6,712 bases of DNA from an uncultured Coriobacteriaceae bacterium. Lineage in GTDB: Bacteria > Actinomycetota > Coriobacteriia > Coriobacteriales > Eggerthellaceae. The position numbers were made by a program, and so were the translations under genes. The DNA lies in assembly GCA_902781245.1 (NCBI GenBank), contig CACZIP010000116.1, forward strand, positions 1 to 6,712, given 5' to 3'. The notes beneath the pieces are model-generated. The model saw only the letters and a program-made list of their open reading frames with translations, was not told where the DNA came from and made no database searches. Shown one piece after another: positions 1-4,120 of the stretch; positions within the stretch are counted from its first letter, which is position 1; the number at the start of each line of letters is the position of its first letter.

Positions 1-45
1 TCGCAGCGTCCCCAGACCGAATCGCTTCCCAAAATCAATAGTCAC
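1..45 (-). CDS. 5' end of an unidentified gene running off the left edge
   Basis: Fifteen codons are visible, starting with GTG at 45-43 and reading VTIDFGKRFGLGTLR to the window edge without a stop. The start is chosen because a GGAGGGG ribosome binding site (complement of 50-56) lies a few bases upstream, and a plausible promoter lies further up at 77-104. The gene runs in the same direction as the PucR-type regulator but is separated from it by about 200 bp and has its own promoter signal, so it is probably an independent transcription unit. The product cannot be recognised from 15 residues. The reading frame itself could be wrong, since so little of it is seen. Confidence 0.45.
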   Translation of the reverse strand, partial: MTIDFGKRFGLGTLR

Positions 46-76
46 GATACCCCCTCCAACGGACGTTTATGCACAT

Positions 77-104
77 TCAATATACCTGCATCGTTGCAGG
101 TCAA
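77..104 (-). promoter_or_regulatory. Candidate promoter with a dyad in its spacer, for the left-edge gene
   Basis: On the minus strand, TTGACC (complement of 99-104) is followed after 16 bp by TATTGA (complement of 77-82), about 30 bp upstream of the GTG start at 45. The spacer is occupied by a perfect dyad, ACCTGCA-N4-TGCAGGT (84-101), which also overlaps the -35 box. A repressor or activator bound there would directly control RNA polymerase. The same dyad could form a 7-bp hairpin, but it lies upstream of the expected transcription start, so an operator is the better reading. This is pattern matching only. Confidence 0.4.
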
Positions 105-250
105 ACCCATTGATTTTGGCATGGGGGAAAACGGTTTTGGAATAGACCTATGTAAACCGAGAATTGGACACCCGCAGAATCTCGCGGCTTTTCCTAACCG
201 TCATCTACGATTGCTTGAAATAGCTTTTCACGTTGGCATGAACTGCGATA
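105..250. other. Intergenic stretch downstream of the regulator gene
   Basis: This lies between the stop of the PucR-type gene and the promoter of the left-edge gene. No convincing intrinsic terminator is visible for the regulator: only a weak CCGC/GCGG pairing without a T-run near 185-205. The sequence ATTGATTTTGG (109-119) is the exact inverse of CCAAAATCAAT (29-39) inside the left-edge reading frame. This 11-bp inverted repeat has a 69-bp spacer and unknown meaning. A short frame covering 94-351 runs through here and into the regulator in antisense and has no supporting ribosome binding site. Confidence 0.4.
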
Positions 251-1777
251 CTACGCTCTCGTCATCAAAAGCGACATCTCAAGATAGACACGCTCCTCGA
301 AGTCGTCCAAATCGATGCCGGTTAAATCGTGTATGCGCTCAAGACGATTGAGCAGAGTTGAGCGCGCCACGTACAACGCCTCCGACGCCGCCGTGGCGTT
401 GTAGCGATGGCGCACGAAAGCGGTGAGCGTATGCAGCAACTCGGTCTCATGCTCCTCGTCATAACGCGCAAGCGCCACCACGGCTGGATGGCTGACGCAT
501 TCCAGAGGCATTTCTCCCCTGCTTTGCTCAAGCAACCAACCAAATGCATATTCTTCAAAGCGGTAGCACCAAAATGTCGGGTCAACCACGCTGCCACGCT
601 CGTAGGCAATCGATGCCTGCGCCTTCGCTGCACCAAGATCGCCCATGCTTTGGAATGGCCTGCTTATACCCACCTTTGCCAGATTGTCGCGTGCGATTTC
701 GACCAACTCGCGCAAGAAACCCTTCCCAAACGCTGGCGGCTGGCTGCCGATGTCTGCGAGCATGAACAGTCCGTCATCCAACACGACGCAGTACGCCTGC
801 GGCCAGGAGAGCTCGAATCTTCGAGCCAAATAACCATAGTCCTCCTTACCCTCATGCGTGAAGCTCCTCTCGATGCGCACAACAAGATATTTGCTGTTCG
901 CTTCATGTCCAGCCTCCGCAAGCACCGCATCGGCCTGCGCAGCATCGCCCCCTTCGCCAGCCAGCAGCATGGCCAACATCGCCCGAACACGCTCTCCACC
1001 GCGGGGCCCAAAACCAAACGACCCGATGCGGGCGAACAGCTCTTCCGCATATCTCCCCAAGTACTCGAGAAGAAACTTGACATACCTTGCATTGAGAGCA
1101 CTGAACTCGTGGCGCATCACGAGCGTGCCGATTAGCCGCGTGCCGGTGAACAGGTTCTTCATGAAAAGATCGTTCGACCCCGGAATGCTAGTCACACGAC
1201 GGCTTCTGCGCAAGTTGCGATAATCGCCGAAAGCCATGAACAAATCGACCGCATCGTCTTCGAACAAGATTGGCGCGCGTAGGGACTCGTCCATCCCGTT
1301 ATTTTCCACATCGTCCGACCAGGATTGGCAAACAATGCGGTATCCCTCATCTATCAACGCACAGGGGACGCCCGTTGAACTAGTGCACGCATCAACGAGG
1401 GACTGGAAACCAGCATACGTGTCAACGCAAGCGCGGAGGCGTGCGTCAAGCCGTTCGTAATGCACGAAAACACCTTGAAGATAATTGTACAAATGCTGAA
1501 AAAGCACGTCGGCTTTTACGTAGACAACGGAGAGCCCAGCGTTACGCGCCGACTCTGCGCAGGCTTCACCCAAGCAAATGCACAGCGTATCCGCCATCCC
1601 AGATATGTCATGAACGCGTTCATGCTCGGGAATGAGCACCGTGTGACCGCTCATGTCCGACGAAACATCGTAGAGAATAGGATAATCCACGGGTTTCATC
1701 CGCGAAACCGCGTAGCCTTCAACAAACTCGAACTCCTGCACAAGCAGGTAGAGAATCATAGTCCCGTCCAGTTTCAT
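251..1777 (-). CDS. PucR-type transcriptional regulator
   Basis: A 508-residue soluble protein, with no signal peptide or membrane segment. The diagnostic part is the C-terminus (about residues 444-505), which matches the PucR C-terminal helix-turn-helix: a leading helix (HTLTAFVRHRYN), then ATAASEALYVARSTLLNRLERI and a closing segment with TGIDLDDFEERVYLEMSLLM. Ahead of it, about residues 260-400 resemble the degenerate GGDEF-like central domain of CdaR/PucR proteins (MLAMLLAGE, then YLVVRIERSF and YCVVLDDGLFMLADIG). The first 250 residues are a less recognisable sensor region. The ATG at 1777 follows GGCGGAG (complement of 1783-1789) with 5 nt spacing. It is divergent from the URO-D methyltransferase gene, the usual arrangement for a local regulator, so it probably controls that gene and perhaps the corrinoid operon. 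The ligand is unknown; the methylated substrate is the natural guess. The family call is firm, the targets are inferred. Confidence 0.88.
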   Translation of the reverse strand: MKLDGTMILYLLVQEFEFVEGYAVSRMKPVDYPILYDVSSDMSGHTVLIPEHERVHDISGMADTLCICLGEACAESARNAGLSVVYVKADVLFQHLYNYLQGVFVHYERLDARLRACVDTYAGFQSLVDACTSSTGVPCALIDEGYRIVCQSWSDDVENNGMDESLRAPILFEDDAVDLFMAFGDYRNLRRSRRVTSIPGSNDLFMKNLFTGTRLIGTLVMRHEFSALNARYVKFLLEYLGRYAEELFARIGSFGFGPRGGERVRAMLAMLLAGEGGDAAQADAVLAEAGHEANSKYLVVRIERSFTHEGKEDYGYLARRFELSWPQAYCVVLDDGLFMLADIGSQPPAFGKGFLRELVEIARDNLAKVGISRPFQSMGDLGAAKAQASIAYERGSVVDPTFWCYRFEEYAFGWLLEQSRGEMPLECVSHPAVVALARYDEEHETELLHTLTAFVRHRYNATAASEALYVARSTLLNRLERIHDLTGIDLDDFEERVYLEMSLLMTRA

Positions 1778-1807
1778 GCTGTCTCCGCCCTACACGCAAT
1801 TCGGCAT

Positions 1808-1824
1808 CACTACAATTTGTAGTG
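1808..1824. promoter_or_regulatory. Perfect dyad in the pucR-type gene leader (candidate operator)
   Basis: CACTACAATTTGTAGTG is a perfect 17-nt palindrome with a single central T, 30 bp upstream of the regulator start. It overlaps a second small dyad, GTAG-TGT-CTAC (1819-1829). Relative to the candidate regulator promoter at 1855-1883 it would lie just inside the transcript, a position suited to autorepression by roadblock. The core TACAATTTG recurs at 1879-1887 in the same intergenic region. The dyad is seen directly; its binding protein is unknown. Confidence 0.5.
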
Positions 1825-1848
1825 TCTACTATAACAATAATGAACATA

Positions 1849-1875
1849 TTGCCGATAATAAAGCTCAACTATACT
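1849..1875 (+). promoter_or_regulatory. Candidate regulated promoter of the URO-D methyltransferase gene
   Basis: TATACT (1870-1875) is a good -10 box, but the best upstream match, TTGCCG (1849-1854), is only 15 bp away, so the promoter would be weak without help. A weak -35 fits an activator-dependent promoter. The inverted repeat GCTCAA-N16-TTGAGC (1863-1890) brackets the -10 box and would be a reasonable operator. Transcription from here would give a leader of about 125 nt that contains the fold at 1923-1980. Confidence 0.3.
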
Positions 1876-1883
1876 TCGTACAA
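1855..1883 (-). promoter_or_regulatory. Candidate promoter of the PucR-type regulator
   Basis: On the minus strand, TTGTAC (complement of 1878-1883) and TATTAT (complement of 1855-1860) are separated by exactly 17 bp. This gives a transcript with a leader of about 70 nt before the ATG at 1777. The -10 box is good (5 of 6 consensus) and the -35 box is moderate. It overlaps the candidate methyltransferase promoter on the other strand, so the two may compete. An alternative -10, TATAGT, lies closer to the gene but has no good -35 partner. Confidence 0.4.
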
Positions 1884-1890
1884 TTTGAGC
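1863..1890. promoter_or_regulatory. Inverted repeat GCTCAA-N16-TTGAGC over the divergent promoters
   Basis: Six-base perfect arms (1863-1868 and 1885-1890) have centres 22 bp apart, about two helical turns, the spacing expected for a dimeric regulator contacting one DNA face. The element covers the candidate -10 box of the methyltransferase promoter and the -35/spacer of the divergent regulator promoter, so one bound protein could control both. The arms are short and chance cannot be excluded. Confidence 0.35.
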
Positions 1891-1922
1891 AAGAACCCTC
1901 TTTACGAGGGGATTTGTTGTAG

Positions 1923-1980
1923 CGCATTTCCATATTGGTGCAATCATCAAATGCTTCAAATCGCCCATGTGGTAAATGCG
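1923..1980 (+). promoter_or_regulatory. Stem-loop in the 5' leader of the methyltransferase gene
   Basis: The RNA can form a long imperfect stem. 1923-1929 (CGCATTT) pairs with 1974-1980 (AAATGCG). 1930-1932 pairs with 1970-1972, leaving U1973 bulged. 1933-1935 pairs with 1967-1969, including one G-U. There is one mismatch (1936/1966), then 1937-1938 pairs with 1964-1965. That makes 15 pairs closing a 25-nt loop. The stem ends 17 nt before the AGGAGG site and is not followed by a U-run, so it is not a terminator. It does not match a cobalamin riboswitch that I can recognise. A smaller hairpin, CCCTC-TTTAC-GAGGG (1896-1910), lies just upstream. As DNA, the arms also carry the recurring AAATGC/GCATTT word. 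Confidence 0.4.
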
Positions 1981-1997
1981 TCAGGGTGCGTGCGAAC

Positions 1998-2003
1998 AGG
2001 AGG
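1998..2003 (+). promoter_or_regulatory. Ribosome binding site that fixes the methyltransferase start
   Basis: AGGAGG followed by AACAC and ATG at 2009 is a near-ideal site. It decides against the upstream in-frame ATG at 1976, which lies inside the leader stem, has no ribosome binding site, and would add 11 residues not typical of the family. Confidence 0.85.
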
Positions 2004-2008
2004 AACAC

Positions 2009-3061
2009 ATGCTTACAGCGAAAGAGAACCTGCGCCAGACCATCATCGACGGAGGAAAGCCCGACCGCTTCAGCAACAACTACGAGGGCATTTATCTGAT
2101 GATGCACCCGTGGATTATGCATTCGGGCGCCTTGCTTGCACCTGGCGACAAGGGCAAGGTCAACGCATGGGGCGTCACGATGGATTTCCCCGCTCATACC
2201 CCTGGCGCATTCCCCGTGCATACGCCTGACAAGGTCGTCGTGAAAGACATCGAGGACTGGAAGGACTATGTCAAAGCTCCGCCGACCACGTTCGCCGAAG
2301 CTGAATGGGAGGAATTCCAGAAGCAGTACGAGGAAGTCACGAATTCCGGCAAGGCGTACGCAGCCCCCCTGTACGTGACCGGCCTGTTCGAGATGTCGCA
2401 CTATCTGTGCGCCATCGACGATGCTCTCGTGTACTACATGACGAACCCCGATGAGATGCACGAACTGCTGAAATACGTCACCGAGTTCGAACTGCGCATT
2501 GCTGAGGGCATCTGCGACCACCTGCACCCCGAAGCGATCTTCCATCACGACGACTGGGGCACCGAGAACAACTCTTTCCTGCGCCCCGAGATGTTCGCCG
2601 ACTATTTCGTCGAGCCCTATAAGGAGATTTACGGGTACTACCACGACCACGGCGTCGAGTTCGTCTTCCACCACAACGACAGCTACTCGGCCAACCTCGT
2701 GCCTTACATGATCGAGATGGGCATCGACGTATGGCAGGGCAACATGGAGTCGAACGACACGAAGGCAATGCTCGAAAAGTACAAGGGGCAAATCGCCTTC
2801 ATGGGCAACATCGACAACAAGGACGTCGACTTCCACGGTTGGACTTCGGAAGACGTGAAGCGCGTCGCCTACGAGCATCTGGATGGCTACGACTTCCAGA
2901 GCTACATCCCGTGCATCACGCAGGGCGGCCCGGGCTCCACGTTCAGCGGCACCTATGTCGAGCTGTGCAAGTACATTGACCAGTACAACTGCGAGAAGTT
3001 CGGCTTCACGCAGCAGGAGATTGAAGACGCGCGCCTGCCGCTGCAGGTGATTTTCGGCTAA
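2009..3061 (+). CDS. URO-D-fold corrinoid methyltransferase (substrate:corrinoid, methyltransferase I type)
   Basis: A 350-residue cytoplasmic protein of the uroporphyrinogen decarboxylase superfamily, a TIM barrel that includes corrinoid-dependent methyltransferases such as MtaA, MtbA and CmuA. Visible family blocks are the N-terminal LTAKENLRQTIIDGGKPDR, HHDDWG (residues 179-184), FHHNDSYSANLVPYMIEMG (220-238), VWQGN (241-245), AFMGNID (263-269) and PCITQGGPGSTFSG (301-314). The arginine and aspartate pattern of true haem-pathway UROD is not evident, and the adjacent corrinoid gene argues for methyl transfer: removal of a methyl group from a small substrate onto Co(I). Where relatives carry a zinc-binding H-x-C, this protein reads H222-N-D224, while Cys302 is kept. 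The gene is divergent from a PucR-type regulator and convergent with the corrinoid gene, and it ends at a strong terminator. Substrate is unknown; methoxylated aromatics or methylamines are possible. Confidence 0.88.
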   Translation: MLTAKENLRQTIIDGGKPDRFSNNYEGIYLMMHPWIMHSGALLAPGDKGKVNAWGVTMDFPAHTPGAFPVHTPDKVVVKDIEDWKDYVKAPPTTFAEAEWEEFQKQYEEVTNSGKAYAAPLYVTGLFEMSHYLCAIDDALVYYMTNPDEMHELLKYVTEFELRIAEGICDHLHPEAIFHHDDWGTENNSFLRPEMFADYFVEPYKEIYGYYHDHGVEFVFHHNDSYSANLVPYMIEMGIDVWQGNMESNDTKAMLEKYKGQIAFMGNIDNKDVDFHGWTSEDVKRVAYEHLDGYDFQSYIPCITQGGPGSTFSGTYVELCKYIDQYNCEKFGFTQQEIEDARLPLQVIFG

Positions 3062-3092
3062 TCAACCAGACGCATCACAAGCATCAATCGCC

Positions 3093-3128
3093 AAAGGGCC
3101 CTGTCTTCCACGAAGACAGGGCCCTTTT
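3093..3128 (+). terminator. Intrinsic terminator of the methyltransferase gene
   Basis: A perfect 15-bp stem (3093-3107 with 3113-3127, sequence AAAGGGCCCTGTCTT and its complement) closes a 5-nt loop. C3108-G3112 could extend it to leave a 3-nt loop. It begins 31 bp after the stop codon. A T-run (3125-3128) follows and the matching A-run precedes the left arm, so it could also stop minus-strand transcription that escapes the corrinoid gene's own terminator. Confidence 0.9.
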
Positions 3129-3184
3129 CTCGTGGCCATACGAACCGAACGAATCGCTCGGAAGTGGCGAACACCGGCCAGCCT

Positions 3185-3231
3185 CCCTGCGGGAAACCGA
3201 TCTCCCCGCGGGAAATCGGTTTCCCGCGGGG
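3185..3231. repeat. GC-rich 17-bp inverted repeat between two convergent terminators
   Basis: 3185-3201 (CCCTGCGGGAAACCGAT) is the inverse of 3215-3231 apart from one position that would be a G-U pair in one strand's RNA. The 13-bp loop contains a further CCCCGCGGGAA, so the word CGCGGGAAAYCGRT appears twice directly and once inverted. No T-run follows on either side, so it is not a canonical terminator. It lies between the terminators of two convergent genes and is probably untranscribed. It may be a REP-like element, a remnant of a mobile-element end, or a protein site. Confidence 0.5.
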
Positions 3232-3267
3232 AAGACGCCACGACGCTACCAAAAGACGCCAGCGCAC

Positions 3268-3300
3268 AAAAAGGAAGCCACCCGATTACGGGCGGCTTCC
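3268..3300 (-). terminator. Intrinsic terminator of the corrinoid protein gene
   Basis: On the minus strand, GGAAGCCGCCCG (complement of 3289-3300) pairs with CGGGTGGCTTCC (complement of 3273-3284) around a 4-nt loop. All 12 pairs form, with one G-U. TTTTT (complement of 3268-3272) follows at once. On the plus strand the wobble becomes an A-C mismatch and there is no T-run, so it works in the minus direction only. It lies about 30 bp past the corrinoid stop codon. Confidence 0.88.
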
Positions 3301-3329
3301 AGAGAGCGTGTTGCTTGGAATCAGTCGGC

Positions 3330-3959
3330 TTAGAAGAACTCGACGATCTTGGCAGCAGCGGAACCGGCATCGGGGGTGTAGGCGTCGGCGCCAACCTCGT
3401 CAGCGAATTCCTGGGTGACAGGAGCGCCACCGATCATGATCTTAACCTGGTCGCGCAGACCAGCCTCAACGAGAGCCTTGATGGTCGCGTCGATAGCCGG
3501 CATGGTGGTGGTCAGCAGAGCGGAGAGGCAGACAACCTTGCACTCGGGATGAGCACCAACGTACTCGACGAACTTCTCGGGAGCAACGTCAACGCCAAGG
3601 TCAGCAACCTCAACACCCTTGCCCTCCATGAGCATGCGGACAAGGTTCTTGCCGATGTCATGCATGTCGCCTGCGACGGTGCCGATAACGGCAAAGCCGA
3701 GCGGCTCAGCGCCACCAGCAGCCAGGGCCGGCTTCAGGACCTCGGTACCAGCGTTCATAGCACGAGCTGCAACCAGCATCTCGGGAACGAAGCACTCGCC
3801 CCTCGTGAAACGGTCGCCGATGATGCCCATGGCATCGATCATTGCGTCGAGGATCTCACTCGGATCAATACCCTCGTCCAGAGCCTGCTGTACGAGCGGA
3901 CCGGTTTCCTTCCTCTTACCCTTCATTGTTTTCTCGCGGAGATCGTCGAGCACTGCCAT
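3330..3959 (-). CDS. Corrinoid (cobalamin-binding) methyl-carrier protein, MtbC/MttC-like
   Basis: This 209-residue two-domain protein carries the methyl group on cobalt between methyltransferases. Residues 1-85 form the helical cap domain, with the typical FVPEMLVAARAMNAG (57-71). From about 88 onward is the Rossmann-like B12-binding domain: GTVAGDMHDIGKNLV (93-107), where D98-x-H100-x-x-G103 supplies the histidine that ligates cobalt from below, SALLTTTM (146-153), and IGGAPVT (176-182), which lines the nucleotide tail. Length is normal for free-standing corrinoid proteins. The start at 3959 follows AAAGGGG (complement of 3965-3971) at 5 nt; an in-frame ATG at 4013 falls within the -10 region and is rejected. 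It has its own promoter and terminator. It lies downstream of the ASKHA and DUF2284 genes on the same strand and tail-to-tail with its presumed methyl donor enzyme. Confidence 0.93.
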   Translation of the reverse strand: MAVLDDLREKTMKGKRKETGPLVQQALDEGIDPSEILDAMIDAMGIIGDRFTRGECFVPEMLVAARAMNAGTEVLKPALAAGGAEPLGFAVIGTVAGDMHDIGKNLVRMLMEGKGVEVADLGVDVAPEKFVEYVGAHPECKVVCLSALLTTTMPAIDATIKALVEAGLRDQVKIMIGGAPVTQEFADEVGADAYTPDAGSAAAKIVEFF

Positions 3960-4003
3960 GGTAACCCCTTTCAAATGAAATCCATTATGAACTGCATTTA
4001 TCG

Positions 4004-4034
4004 TTCTGGTCATAAAATATCTTTATTACCAGAA
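4004..4034. promoter_or_regulatory. Operator-like inverted repeat over the corrinoid -10 box
   Basis: TTCTGGTCATAAA (4004-4016) and TTTATTACCAGAA (4022-4034) are inverse apart from one base, giving 13-bp arms with a 5-bp spacer. The element covers the whole -10 box and most of the spacer, the position of a repressor site. If transcribed from an upstream start it could also fold as RNA. Long symmetrical arms at this exact place make chance unlikely, but the binding protein is unknown. Confidence 0.55.
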
Positions 4035-4042
4035 TGCGTCAA
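4014..4042 (-). promoter_or_regulatory. Promoter of the corrinoid protein gene
   Basis: On the minus strand, TTGACG (complement of 4037-4042) and TATTTT (complement of 4014-4019) are separated by exactly 17 bp, giving a leader of roughly 50 nt before the ATG at 3959. This suggests the corrinoid protein can be made independently of, and more abundantly than, the upstream ASKHA gene. No intrinsic terminator is visible between the ASKHA stop at 4121 and this promoter, so read-through from the upstream operon is also possible. Confidence 0.6.
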
Positions 4043-4120
4043 TGCTCATGACTGCATTTCATGCAATCTGCACTAATTGTTGGACGGCAATTTTCAATGC
4101 GGAGAACCTGGCTTGCTTCG

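Larger units (their letters stand above)
3991..4059. repeat. Direct repeats ACTGCATTT flanking the corrinoid promoter
   Basis: The 9-mer ACTGCATTT occurs at 3991-3999 and again at 4051-4059, exactly 60 bp apart, one copy on each side of the -10/-35 boxes. The right copy is part of a small dyad, TGCAT-TTC-ATGCA (4053-4065). The core GCATTT/AAATGC also recurs three times in the leader of the methyltransferase gene. They may be binding sites for a shared regulator. Confidence 0.45.

Noticed and set aside
407..1135. 242-codon plus-strand frame antisense to the PucR-type gene
   Set aside because: A shadow frame without ribosome binding site or recognisable domain. The minus strand encodes the PucR helix-turn-helix.
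1976..2008. Upstream in-frame ATG for the methyltransferase gene
   Set aside because: It lacks a ribosome binding site and lies inside the leader stem-loop. The ATG at 2009 has an ideal AGGAGG site and begins with the family-typical N-terminus.
1876..2008. Cobalamin riboswitch upstream of the methyltransferase
   Set aside because: No B12-box-like conserved sequence or multi-helix architecture was recognised. The leader is short and shows one long stem and one small hairpin.
1865..2878. Long minus-strand open frame antisense to the methyltransferase gene
   Set aside because: Its translation is low-complexity and rich in Val/Leu/His as expected from the reverse of a GC-rich gene. No domain is recognisable and the opposite strand carries a clear family match.
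2009..3061. Haem biosynthesis uroporphyrinogen decarboxylase (hemE)
   Set aside because: The sequence matches the methyltransferase branch blocks (HHDDWG, TQGGPGS) rather than HemE, and the neighbours are corrinoid methyl-transfer genes, not haem genes.
3960..4013. Upstream in-frame ATG for the corrinoid gene, adding 18 residues
   Set aside because: It overlaps the promoter region, has no ribosome binding site, and the added residues are not family-like. The ATG at 3959 has AAAGGGG at the right distance.
3132..4076. Plus-strand frame across the intergenic region and antisense to the corrinoid gene
   Set aside because: It starts beside a terminator, runs through a palindrome and a second terminator, and is then a mirror of the corrinoid gene.
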